DNA of 64,000 bases from CAXRDE01 sp964229355 (GTDB lineage: Bacteria; Cyanobacteriota; Sericytochromatia; UBA7694), in contig CAXRDE010000023.1 in assembly GCA_964229355.1 (NCBI GenBank), forward strand, positions 1-64,000. Reading direction: 5' to 3'. The position numbers and the translations under genes were made by a program. The notes beneath the pieces are model-generated. The model was not told where the DNA came from, searched no databases, and worked only from the letters and a program-made list of their open reading frames with translations. How positions within the stretch are numbered: the first letter of the stretch is position 1; each line of letters begins with the position of its first letter. Below are positions 43,048-50,852 of this stretch, piece by piece.

Positions 43048-44130
43048 CTATCGCGGTTGACCGAATAACACCAGTATATGCCACAGTCTGCGAAAACGCG
43101 TTAACATTTGCTCTTGACCACCCCAGGCCGGCCAGATTTCTGGCTGGAAGCGCAAGCGGTTTTCGAGTTGCCCCAGAGACGCTGCGTCGATATGACCGTG
43201 CTTTGCAGCCTGTTCGGCAAGGGCCTGAACGGCATAGCCCCGAAAAGACAGCGGCACATCGGCCAACGGCAGTGTAAATCCCGGATGCCAGTCCAGACGT
43301 AGCTGATACCGATCACACAGGGCTTGCAGAGTGGCTTTAAGGGGGCCGTCTCGAAAGCAGGGATCCGCCACGAGCTCTTCTGCATCGTGGGTTAAATTCA
43401 GGGGACCATGGATCTGAGCTTCAATATAGTCATCCAGCGCGTGCCCCAGAGGGCGCTCTCCCAAAGGAATAGCCAAATCTGAGTCACAAAGACGGTGGTA
43501 AAAGGTTTGAAGATCTAGTTTCGCATCTCCCAGGGCCCCTGTGCCACGGGCCAAAGAAGTGAGCAACGGAATTAGAACCGGCAAAAAAGCCGCTCGTGTG
43601 CCTGAACACGTCAGGGCATTCGCAGCCTGACTACCACCATAGGTATAGCTGGCACGATGGCAAACCTCAGGCTTCAGCACAAAATAGCAAGAGCCAAAGC
43701 GAGGCGCTGGCCCATCGGGGTACCCCAGCACATGGAGCGCACCATATTTGGGACGCTCTACCAGAGCCGTTTCGGCAGTATGGTAGGCTCCACCAAACAG
43801 ATCCCGTTCCCAGATATCCCGCTCGCCATCAGAAAAGGCCGTGGGGCTCCCGGCAGAAATACCTGTATCAAACTGGGTTTTAAAGTATCCCGCGGCAAGC
43901 AAACCTGCCGCCACACTGCGCCCCGAGACATCTAAGCGATCCGGGTGAAAGTGTATGCAAATGCGGGCCTTGCTCCAGAAGGCGCTCAGCAATTGTTCAA
44001 AAAACACTGTAGGCAGCGATGCTAGACCCGCAGTATTTTTTAGCATCCGTTGTGCAGATTCCGTTTGGCCCTGTCCCAGAGCGCTCATGTGGGCTAGCGC
44101 TTGCTTAGCAGCCTGCGTTGCCCTAGACAA
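43048..44130 (-). CDS. DUF3626-family protein
   Basis: About 360 aa. The DUF3626 signature is clear: 'ICIHFHPDRLDVSG', 'GYFKTQFDTGISAGSPTAFSDGERDIWERDLFGGAYH', 'ERPKYGALHVLG', 'PRFGSCYFVLKPEV', then 'RASYTYGGSQ'. Function unknown; the fold has features of a toxin-type effector family but nothing here proves it. The start is uncertain: TTG at 44130 (overlapping the Nudix stop) or ATG at 44085; the frame stays open further upstream inside the Nudix gene. Confidence 0.75.
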   Translation of the reverse strand: MSRATQAAKQALAHMSALGQGQTESAQRMLKNTAGLASLPTVFFEQLLSAFWSKARICIHFHPDRLDVSGRSVAAGLLAAGYFKTQFDTGISAGSPTAFSDGERDIWERDLFGGAYHTAETALVERPKYGALHVLGYPDGPAPRFGSCYFVLKPEVCHRASYTYGGSQAANALTCSGTRAAFLPVLIPLLTSLARGTGALGDAKLDLQTFYHRLCDSDLAIPLGERPLGHALDDYIEAQIHGPLNLTHDAEELVADPCFRDGPLKATLQALCDRYQLRLDWHPGFTLPLADVPLSFRGYAVQALAEQAAKHGHIDAASLGQLENRLRFQPEIWPAWGGQEQMLTRFRRLWHILVLFGQPR

Positions 44131-44587
44131 AATAGGCCGCCTGATTTTCAGCAAACAAACACGCGGTGGGGTAAGGCAGCGCAAGAGGCGGTAAGTGTTC
44201 TTTGGCAAACCATTCCAGGCGAAGGGTTTCATCATCTCGCTGAACACCCGCGTCTCCTTCAATCGTGCATTGAAACAACAACACGGTGTACATAACCTGA
44301 TCACCGTTGGGGTAAGTGTATGCAAAACCATCGCCCCCGAAAGCACCTAACAATCGCTCAGCCCTGACCTTAAGTCCCGTTTCTTCGCGGACTTCTCTGA
44401 TCAGTGCTTGTACAGGTGATTCCCGGGGCTCTATCATGCCCGCAGGTAAACTCCAGGTATCATCTGTTTTTTGCTGCAGCAAAAGTTGATGCTCTGCGTT
44501 TAAAATAACCGCCGCGACGCTCGGCATCAACAAAGGCATGGAGCCAACGCTGGCGCGCACCTGCCGGATATAATCACTTGCGCTCAA
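44123..44587 (-). CDS. Nudix hydrolase
   Basis: A 154-aa enzyme with an intact Nudix box, 'GMIEPRESPVQALIREVREETGL' pattern GX5EX7REUXEEXGU, at about residues 46-68. It hydrolyses nucleoside diphosphate derivatives; the C-terminal 'ETLRLEWFAKEHLPPL' is typical of MutT/ADP-ribose-type members. Its start overlaps the stop of the DHFR-like gene. Confidence 0.93.
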   Translation of the reverse strand: MSASDYIRQVRASVGSMPLLMPSVAAVILNAEHQLLLQQKTDDTWSLPAGMIEPRESPVQALIREVREETGLKVRAERLLGAFGGDGFAYTYPNGDQVMYTVLLFQCTIEGDAGVQRDDETLRLEWFAKEHLPPLALPYPTACLFAENQAAYFV

Positions 44588-45144
44588 GGGTTTGCTTTTT
44601 GGTAATGCATGGCCACCACCCCGTTACGCAGGGGCGTCGACGATACCAGTTCAAGGCATCGTGTGCTAAGCAGGCCAGACTGGAAAAGGCTCGGGCCATG
44701 CCCCACAATGCGCGGATGCACAAGCAATTGATACGCGTCGATAAGCCCTAACCGATCCAGCGCGGTGGCAAGCTGGTTGCTGCCCACCAGTACTCCTGCA
44801 GGGGTGGCGTCTTTGAGCGCCTGGACGTCGGTACGTAAGTCTCCCGCCAAGTGGTGGCTGTTGTGCCACGGAAAATCGGTACGCGTTGATGACACCACGT
44901 ACTTCGGCTTGGCTTCTAATTTGACAGCCCACTCACGAATGGCAGGCGGTACATCTTCATCACCACGGGCCACCGCTGGCCAATAGCTTTCCATCATTTC
45001 ATAGGTGGTGCGTCCCCACAACATGGCTCCGTTTTGGTCCATCAGGTGCGTAAAAAAAGCGTGGGTCTCGTCATCGGCGATTCCGGCCTGGTGGTCGATG
45101 CACCCGTCCAGTGTCACATTCAGGCCAAAGGTAAGCAGTCCCAT
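44584..45144 (-). CDS. Dihydrofolate reductase-family (RibD C-terminal-like) protein
   Basis: A 186-aa reductase-fold protein: 'LNVTLDGCIDHQAG', 'GAMLWGRTTYEMMESYWPAV', 'KYVVSSTRTDFPWHN' and 'GVLVGSNQLATALDRLGLIDAYQLLVHPRIVGHGPSLF'. This is the YyaP/YwjB-like group of DHFR-superfamily proteins, usually NADPH-dependent with unknown substrates. GGAGGAA 7 nt before the ATG. It is the first gene of the leftward operon and has a dyad operator upstream. Confidence 0.9.
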   Translation of the reverse strand: MGLLTFGLNVTLDGCIDHQAGIADDETHAFFTHLMDQNGAMLWGRTTYEMMESYWPAVARGDEDVPPAIREWAVKLEAKPKYVVSSTRTDFPWHNSHHLAGDLRTDVQALKDATPAGVLVGSNQLATALDRLGLIDAYQLLVHPRIVGHGPSLFQSGLLSTRCLELVSSTPLRNGVVAMHYQKANP

Positions 45145-45167
45145 GTCATCTTCCTCCGTGTGTGGCT

Positions 45168-45197
45168 TATCGTGTGGTCATTTTACACGATAGTGTA
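45168..45197. promoter_or_regulatory. Dyad operator upstream of the DHFR-like operon
   Basis: TATCGTGT (45168-45175) is repeated inverted as ACACGATA (45185-45192), and the second copy overlaps a further dyad TACAC-GATA-GTGTA. Such ACACGATAGTGT sequences are TetR-type operator-like. They lie 24-53 bp upstream of the operon start. The cognate regulator is not adjacent. Confidence 0.5.
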
Positions 45198-45236
45198 CAA
45201 GCACATCAGCAACCCGAAACCCAGGGGCAAGGCGTT

Positions 45237-45815
45237 TTATTTAAACAGCCAGTGACGCAGCAGACGTGTGTATCGCGGCATGACCCCATACACCATCAAA
45301 AACACCACAACCCCCGTCACCGCAAGGGGGGTCAGCAAAGGGTGCCGGGGCACTCCCAGGGTATCTAAGACAGGCACCACGGCCAAAGGAACGCCCAGGG
45401 CCAGTGGATAAATCGCAGACCAGGTCACCAGGTATTGCTTCCAACGGACAGGTATCTGGGCCTGTGCCCCGGTGGGTGCAAACCAAAAATCCAGTCCACT
45501 GCTCACAAAAAAATCGTCTCCGGCGAGCAGCAGGGGCTGCACTTCCGCAATAAGATGCGCCCGCTGTTCAGAGCCCATCCAGGCATTGAGATGGGCTTCT
45601 GTCTCAAACCTGAGAATCACCCGGAAGGTTTCACTGCGCCCTGCAATGGGGCGCACAATATGCCAATCTAAAAAACCGGCAGAAGCTCTGGATATGGGAC
45701 CAATTTTGTCTAGCCACTGCTCATAAGCCATGTGCTTATCGTGGTGTACGCGGTGCGAAATCACAACGGTGGCACCGTCAATCGACTCTGTCTCAGGGAA
45801 TTGTGAACGCATCAT
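45237..45815 (-). CDS. ABM-domain protein with C-terminal membrane helices
   Basis: A 192-aa protein: an N-terminal ABM domain (about 12-105: 'TVVISHRVHHDKHMAYEQWLD', 'GFLDWHIVRPI', 'FRVILRFETEAHLNAWM') followed by two hydrophobic helices (about 125-145 and 155-180). This is the membrane-anchored ABM-superfamily architecture. ATGATG gives two near-equal starts (45815 or 45812); GGAGG is upstream. Function unknown. Confidence 0.82.
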   Translation of the reverse strand: MMRSQFPETESIDGATVVISHRVHHDKHMAYEQWLDKIGPISRASAGFLDWHIVRPIAGRSETFRVILRFETEAHLNAWMGSEQRAHLIAEVQPLLLAGDDFFVSSGLDFWFAPTGAQAQIPVRWKQYLVTWSAIYPLALGVPLAVVPVLDTLGVPRHPLLTPLAVTGVVVFLMVYGVMPRYTRLLRHWLFK

Positions 45816-45980
45816 GCCTCCTTCGCCTCAAGCGATCTGCATGTCAGCATATCCCTTTTTGGCCTTTTCTGAGATCATTGAGTTAATATTCCTGATTGTC
45901 CTGAGCCCTTGCGGCGTAGCCCCACATCAAAGCAGAAGAGAAAAAACGTCATGTGCGTTCTTTCCTCCTGCGTGGTTTGA

Positions 45981-46355
45981 TTACTTCATCGAATGCAGAC
46001 CGAATAGATTGCCTTCGGTATCAATGGCCAGGGTACAAAAGCCAAATTCACCAATGGACATTTTGGCCTGTTGAATTTTGCCACCAGCCTGTGTAACGCG
46101 CGCCTCTTGAACAGCACAATCCTCACAGGAAAAATACACCACGGTTCCATTGCCGCCGGGTTCAATGCCTGCCATTTTGACCAGCGCCCCGGACGCTCCG
46201 TAGCTGCTCATATCTGACGGGAAACTCCACATCACCATATTTTGATCTGTGGGATCTCCCAGACTCTCGAGTTTAACCTCAAGCACCTCCTGGTAAAAGG
46301 CTTTCGCTCTGTCCATATCCTGGACGTAAATTTCAAACCAACCGATAGGATTCAT
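45981..46355 (-). CDS. VOC-family (glyoxalase-fold) protein
   Basis: A 124-aa protein with two beta-alpha-beta-beta-beta units: 'GWFEIYVQDMDRAKAFYQEVLEV' and 'GTVVYFSCEDCAVQEARVTQAGG', ending 'CTLAIDTEGNLFGLHSM'. Metal-dependent lyase, dioxygenase or binding protein for toxic small molecules. AAGGAA precedes the ATG at 46355. A large dyad lies directly upstream. Confidence 0.9.
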   Translation of the reverse strand: MNPIGWFEIYVQDMDRAKAFYQEVLEVKLESLGDPTDQNMVMWSFPSDMSSYGASGALVKMAGIEPGGNGTVVYFSCEDCAVQEARVTQAGGKIQQAKMSIGEFGFCTLAIDTEGNLFGLHSMK

Positions 46356-46386
46356 CGTTCGCATTCCTTCTGTGTGCAAATTTTAG

Positions 46387-46431
46387 GATGTTATACAATA
46401 TGTATTCAATCGTATATTATTGTATAACATC
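46387..46431. promoter_or_regulatory. 14-bp perfect inverted repeat, probable operator
   Basis: GATGTTATACAATA (46387-46400) and TATTGTATAACATC (46418-46431), with a 17-bp spacer, lie between two leftward genes. On the minus strand a TTGAAT/TAAAAT promoter pair with an 18-bp spacer lies across it. The AT-rich arms and lack of a T run argue for an operator (or paired operators) of the VOC gene rather than a terminator. Confidence 0.55.
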
Positions 46432-46460
46432 GTTTCTGAAAGCACAAGTCCAGGGTTTAT

Positions 46461-46997
46461 CTAACGCTCTTCAATTTGCGACAGAACAAACTGAGCGCGG
46501 TTTTCAAGGGTATCAAAGGGCACCACCACTTTCTCAAAACCACACTGAGCATAGGCTTCAACAATGCGCTGATGAAAGACAGCGTACTGCTCGAAAGACG
46601 ATCCCCGAAAAGCGTCAGCGACAAAAATGTCTGGCCAGGGCTCTAAAAAAAACACGGTGGGTTGGTAGCGGCGCAGATAGGGCTGAAGCTCAAAGGGCAG
46701 AGGGGTTACCTCGAAGCGTTGCGCATACGCCAAAAGATCAGGCAGCCCCCGATCAAAAAACACCGTGCCGTCATGCACTGAGGCAGCCTCAAGCTGACGG
46801 ATGCAGAGCTGAAACAGGGTCTGCAAAAACAGGCGGGGATTTTTTGCAGGCAAGGCCTCTCCGTTGTGTGCCATTTGTGTTTGCAACACGTTTCTGATAG
46901 GTTCTTCATTGACAGGATAGCCCCGATCACGAAGATATTCGATCAGACTGGTCTTCCCTGTTCCGGAGGTTCCTGTGATAATGAAATTTCTTTGCAT
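46461..46997 (-). CDS. AAA/P-loop ATPase or kinase-like protein
   Basis: A 178-aa P-loop protein: Walker A 'IITGTSGTGKTSLIEYL' (about 6-22), 'VNEEPIRNVLQTQ', 'DGTVFFDRGLPDLLAY' (Walker-B-like with an Asp), and a lid region 'FRGSSFEQYAVFHQRIVEAYAQCGFEKVVVP'. This matches the AAA_28/AAA_33-type group, small predicted kinases of unknown substrate. The start at 46997 begins the conserved part but has no ribosome site; the frame continues upstream to 47102. Confidence 0.75.
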   Translation of the reverse strand: MQRNFIITGTSGTGKTSLIEYLRDRGYPVNEEPIRNVLQTQMAHNGEALPAKNPRLFLQTLFQLCIRQLEAASVHDGTVFFDRGLPDLLAYAQRFEVTPLPFELQPYLRRYQPTVFFLEPWPDIFVADAFRGSSFEQYAVFHQRIVEAYAQCGFEKVVVPFDTLENRAQFVLSQIEER

Positions 46998-47026
46998 ATA
47001 ACATTCTACGCAGAACAACGGGGTTT

Positions 47027-47893
47027 TTGGTGGCACAAGACACTTTCGCAGTAAACAATCAACCCTTTCTTTTTCAGTGCTTGCTGCGGTGCGGTTTTGC
47101 AAATGTGGGACTGGGTCTGGCCTTTTTTATAGTATTAACTCCACCTATAAATACAATGTGGCAAAGCACAGCCACCGACTGGGTGCCGCTTCTCATGGTA
47201 CTGGTTTCAGCCCTGGGTTTGAGTCAGATAGAAGCCCGGATTAAAAACAAACATTTTCCTGTATTTCAACGGGTTTCATTAGGGGCCATTCTGATGCAAT
47301 CTCTACCGGTGGTGCTCCTGCATTTTGCGATCCTGGCAGAGTCCACGCAAAGCTGTGGTATCTTTACGGCCCCCTTACTCTATTACAGTTTTGGCTTGCT
47401 GGGTTGTACTGCAATAACCTTCAAAACCCATCCATCAGTGCAGCCCCATCCCCTTTTTCAGGGACTACGGTATACATTACGGGGTGTATTAAGTCTGATC
47501 TTCGCACTGTCACTTTATGAAATTTTAACGATGGGTCATATGCATTGCGGTGAGGGCGGTATCGCAAACGTGAAATCCGATATGCACACACTGCAAGGCC
47601 TGGTGGAGGCATACCGTGCCGATCAACAAGGTCAGGTGCCGCAAAACCTTGCCGCTTTGAAGCCCAATCAGGGGGGTAAGGCCTACCTTGACTTCGATGA
47701 CTTTGTCCCCGGTAAAAGCGCTGCGTTTCACCCTTTTCTGGGGTTTCGTTTAAACCCCAATCCGTGCTGTGCAGCGTTTGCAATTTACAGACCTTTATCT
47801 GCCACCACGTACGCGATTTATGGCTCTGACAAAAAGGGGAATCTTATTCTATACAAAGGGGAAACGTTAACCTTCTCAAACGCAAAGCCTTAG
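47027..47893 (+). CDS. Membrane protein with pseudopilin-like C-terminal domain
   Basis: A 288-aa protein with about four to five membrane helices in residues 15-170, then a soluble C-terminal part. 'NVKSDMHTLQGLVEAYRADQQGQVPQNLAAL' followed by 'KAYLDFDDFVPG' and 'YAIYGSDKKGNLI' resembles the globular part of GspG-type pseudopilins, but there is no prepilin leader. The start is TTG (47027) or the adjacent GTG, with AACGGGG as weak ribosome site. An unusual combination; function unknown. Confidence 0.55.
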   Translation: MVAQDTFAVNNQPFLFQCLLRCGFANVGLGLAFFIVLTPPINTMWQSTATDWVPLLMVLVSALGLSQIEARIKNKHFPVFQRVSLGAILMQSLPVVLLHFAILAESTQSCGIFTAPLLYYSFGLLGCTAITFKTHPSVQPHPLFQGLRYTLRGVLSLIFALSLYEILTMGHMHCGEGGIANVKSDMHTLQGLVEAYRADQQGQVPQNLAALKPNQGGKAYLDFDDFVPGKSAAFHPFLGFRLNPNPCCAAFAIYRPLSATTYAIYGSDKKGNLILYKGETLTFSNAKP

Positions 47894-47940
47894 TTCACAA
47901 CCTTGTACACCTGTTACGCTCTTCAAAAGGAGATAAGCTC

Positions 47941-48474
47941 ATGAATTTATTTACATCTTTTTTGCTAGCCCTTACCCTCACAGCTTTGCTCGGATGCACA
48001 ACGGCGAGTCCAGAAACAACGCCCCCAATGATGGCAGAGCCCTCTGCACCGCCACCCGAATCTACAGTCAAGGACGGTTCACCAGAACCCTCACTCAATC
48101 AAACATCCTTTGTCAGGCCAGAATCGCCCTGTCTTAACGAACCTGTTTTGGTGGTAATGCCCGGCGTCAAGCAGGCCGGAACTGCTGAAATATACATTGA
48201 GAATCGGTCAGAAAATCCGGGTAAAGTGCCCCCCTTGTTTGGTGATTATGTGCAGATTGGGCGTGTTCCTTTAAGAACAAATGAAAGGCTATCCTTTGTG
48301 TTCACTTTCGAAGCGGTCATGCAAGATATATCCTCTGAGCGAACCCTCGCCATATCCCCAGAAGAAACCTATTATGTGGTGGTCAACACCCCGGCTTCAT
48401 CAGTGATTAGCATGGGGCCCCATCGCATCAAAACAAACTGCGAAAACGACGATACTTATGATCTTATGCGCTGA
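47941..48474 (+). CDS. Putative lipoprotein, unknown
   Basis: A 177-aa protein with lipobox LLGC (C19), a Pro/Thr/Ser/Glu spacer (about 20-55), and a beta-sandwich-like body ('EPVLVVMPGVKQAGTAEIYI', 'NERLSFVFTFEAV', 'EETYYVVVNTP'). AAAAGGAG lies 8 nt before the ATG. Not recognised. Confidence 0.7.
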   Translation: MNLFTSFLLALTLTALLGCTTASPETTPPMMAEPSAPPPESTVKDGSPEPSLNQTSFVRPESPCLNEPVLVVMPGVKQAGTAEIYIENRSENPGKVPPLFGDYVQIGRVPLRTNERLSFVFTFEAVMQDISSERTLAISPEETYYVVVNTPASSVISMGPHRIKTNCENDDTYDLMR

Positions 48475-48487
48475 AATAGATTATGGC

Positions 48488-49435
48488 TTAATCTTCAGGA
48501 AAAGCAGGCGGGTACAATGCTCCAGGCACCCAGATGGGATCGAGTTGCTTTAGCACCTCGGGAAAACCCTCTATTTTAATATCCTGCACATTCACGCCCG
48601 GTAAGTTCTGTTTATTTGGGCTCACAATAATCTGTCTGACGATGGTCGGCCGCCCGCTATAAGAGATATTCAATTGGCCATAAGCGCCAGCCGTCAACAC
48701 ATCAAAAGCATAGGCAAAACCCTGGGTTTTCAACACTTCGTCAAAGCCACTACAACCATCTAAGCTTCGCAAGTGGAGCACGGCCTCTGAGTTTGCTGGA
48801 AGATCTAGCGCGGTAGCGTCAATGTTTCCAGACACCGTCACGCGGGTCGATGCGATGGCCAGGCACTCTATGCTCCTTCTTTTGTTTACACGAAAAGGGT
48901 AATAGTTGACCTCTGGTTTTTTGTCTGGGTTAGCCATCGGCCGGGTCTGGTAAAAAGCACTGGCTCCTTCATAGACAGAAACTTCAAGTTCTAAATTTTG
49001 GTCATAAGGCGCATACGCAAAATGGTACTGCCCCGCTCTATCGGTGAGTACCTGAGCATCGTAGGGCCGACAGGGATCTAGACTGCGCAAGCGAACGCGG
49101 CCCATAAAAATTTTAGAGCCTTCATCGTCCACAATTTCCCCACTGAGTCGTGTGGCTTTAAAGCTTTTATCTGTGTTTGAGCAGTCATTCACGTATTCGG
49201 GAACAGGGGCCAGGGTCGGCGAATGGACGGGAGATGGGGTGGGGCTTTCTGGCTCAATGTCTGGCTCAGTTTCTTGGGTATTCACGGCAGAGGGAGAGGG
49301 CACAGGGGACAGAGTTGCAGAGGGAGAAGGTGAAGGCAAAAGAGAAGGCTCGGGGGCTGGCGTGAGCAGCTCTGTTTCAGAGGCGCAACTGACGATGACA
49401 GCGAAAGCAAGCAAGAGTAAACGATGTTTTTTCAT
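48488..49435 (-). CDS. Putative lipoprotein with carboxypeptidase-regulatory-like domains
   Basis: A 315-aa protein: lipobox IVSC (C17), a long Pro/Ser/Glu/Thr spacer (about 20-75), then a Cys-containing start and CarboxypepD_reg/Cna-B-like domains ('LSGEIVDDEGSKIFMGRVRLRSLD', 'TDRAGQYHFAYAPYDQNLELEVSV', 'VTVSGNIDATALDLPANSEAVLHLRSL'). AGGAC gives the start at 49435. Same general plan as the lipoprotein at 59416-60225. Probably a surface or periplasmic structural protein. Confidence 0.72.
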   Translation of the reverse strand: MKKHRLLLLAFAVIVSCASETELLTPAPEPSLLPSPSPSATLSPVPSPSAVNTQETEPDIEPESPTPSPVHSPTLAPVPEYVNDCSNTDKSFKATRLSGEIVDDEGSKIFMGRVRLRSLDPCRPYDAQVLTDRAGQYHFAYAPYDQNLELEVSVYEGASAFYQTRPMANPDKKPEVNYYPFRVNKRRSIECLAIASTRVTVSGNIDATALDLPANSEAVLHLRSLDGCSGFDEVLKTQGFAYAFDVLTAGAYGQLNISYSGRPTIVRQIIVSPNKQNLPGVNVQDIKIEGFPEVLKQLDPIWVPGALYPPAFPED

Positions 49436-49522
49436 AAATAAAGTCCTGTAAAAAGGGAAATAGGAACATGCAGCTGGGAGCATGTAAAGTGGGACGCGTA
49501 AACAGAAGGGAAGTTCCCGCCC

Positions 49523-50335
49523 TTAGCCTTTCCAGACTCCAATACTGGCATAGTCAGCCTCGTGGGCGGCGTCACCCGGATTCGAAATCAGCCTGCAGGC
49601 CTGGCATTGAAAAGCATGGGCGGCTAATCCCCGGCTTTTTTCGCCAGACATCCCTACAAACCAGGGTTTGCCACAGCCAGGGCAAGGGAGATCATTTTCG
49701 CCAATGTCAAAGGCCCAGTACCTGTGCAAATAATAATACGTGGGCAGGCCGGTGCGGGCTTCGAGGGTACGGCACAGCGCCAGCCCGTTTTGCGAGAGTT
49801 CGCTGTGCACATCGGCCATCTGGGTATAGGCGGCAATTTCTAAGGCACCGCCATCGATTTGGAGTATGTCATGGCACTGGTAGGCCTTCGCCCATCTTAA
49901 AATGTCTTCTCGGGTCTGGGTCTCAATGGGCAGATGGTACAGGGGAATAGGCCGGCCAGAGTCACCCGCACAGACGGGAGCATGGATATCGTGTAAAAAG
50001 GTATACAGATAAAGGGCCGGGAGCTTGTTTAAGCCAAAGGCCTGCTGCGGTGACACTTCATTGATATATTCAACCTTTAGCGCCAAGCCCAGGGCCTGTA
50101 GTTCATCGCGAGAGCGCCGGGCAAAGTCGCAGTGAAAGGCAAGGGCTAAGGCCTGTGGGTCAGGCAGGTAAACGGTGGCTCTGAAATGGGTCTGGGTTGT
50201 AGCCAACACGTATTCTCCGGCAATTTGCCCTCCCTTTCGCAAGAAAATGAGATAGGTCTCAATGGCGTTAACACACACTTCAGCATCTATGCTTTGGGGT
50301 GTTTGCGGAGTGAAGTAAAGATCTACGGCGAACAT
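49523..50335 (-). CDS. DUF2310 family zinc-ribbon protein
   Basis: A 270-aa cytoplasmic protein. The C-terminal zinc ribbon is visible, 'DLPCPGCGKPWFVG' and 'AFQCQACRLISNPG' (CxxC pairs), preceded by 'GLPTYYYLHRYWAFDI', which is characteristic of DUF2310. Function unknown. It lies 20 bp downstream of the antitoxin gene, in the place where a toxin gene would be expected. Confidence 0.85.
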   Translation of the reverse strand: MFAVDLYFTPQTPQSIDAEVCVNAIETYLIFLRKGGQIAGEYVLATTQTHFRATVYLPDPQALALAFHCDFARRSRDELQALGLALKVEYINEVSPQQAFGLNKLPALYLYTFLHDIHAPVCAGDSGRPIPLYHLPIETQTREDILRWAKAYQCHDILQIDGGALEIAAYTQMADVHSELSQNGLALCRTLEARTGLPTYYYLHRYWAFDIGENDLPCPGCGKPWFVGMSGEKSRGLAAHAFQCQACRLISNPGDAAHEADYASIGVWKG

Positions 50336-50355
50336 GTTTGCGTTTTATACACGAT

Positions 50356-50601
50356 TTAACGATCCAGGTCGTCAAACATCTCTTCTGTTGAAGAATATTC
50401 GGTCAAATCATCACTTTGCATGGCAGCAAGCGTAACGTGATTCGGTATTTTTACTTCAAAAGGTAAGCCTTTATGAAAAACCAGCTGTTTGTAAAACATG
50501 GTGATTGCCTGCGTAGGATTAATGCCGACTTCTTCCATAATAGCCTCAGCTTGTGACTTCAGCTCTTCTGAGACTCTTGCGCGAATCATTGCATTTTTCA
50601 T
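50356..50601 (-). CDS. RelB/DinJ-family antitoxin, no toxin partner seen
   Basis: An 81-aa protein with the ribbon-helix-helix start of RelB/DinJ, 'IRARVSEELKSQAEAIMEEVGINPTQAITMFYKQLV', and the 'GLPFEVKIPN' continuation. The C-terminal part, which would wrap a RelE/YafQ-type toxin, is present. No toxin gene follows; the next gene is DUF2310. Either the toxin was lost or this is a solitary regulator. Confidence 0.88.
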   Translation of the reverse strand: MKNAMIRARVSEELKSQAEAIMEEVGINPTQAITMFYKQLVFHKGLPFEVKIPNHVTLAAMQSDDLTEYSSTEEMFDDLDR

Positions 50602-50852
50602 CTGTAATACCTATTCGATTTTTAAATTATCCAGGTTAATTGTATCTCTTTTGAGACACTTTTTCAATCAAATTGCATACGCATTGACCCTCAGCGATGT
50701 CAGGTCGAAGGGTCTGGCTTTGGCCAGCTGATTATAAATCGCCAGGAAGTCTGGATTTTTCGCTAAAGTTTTGAGAAGGGGACTGAAGGGATACGATGCG
50801 TGAGGCCCAACGCATGGTCAGTGATGCTTTAAGCGCAAAATAATGTTACGCT

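Noticed and set aside
41971..46431. Integron-like cassette array
   Set aside because: Genes are the same way round and small, but spacers are too short or overlapping and no repeated attC-like sites are seen.
46388..46897. 169-aa rightward frame
   Set aside because: Antisense to the P-loop protein gene and crossing the dyad at 46387-46431; charged shadow translation.
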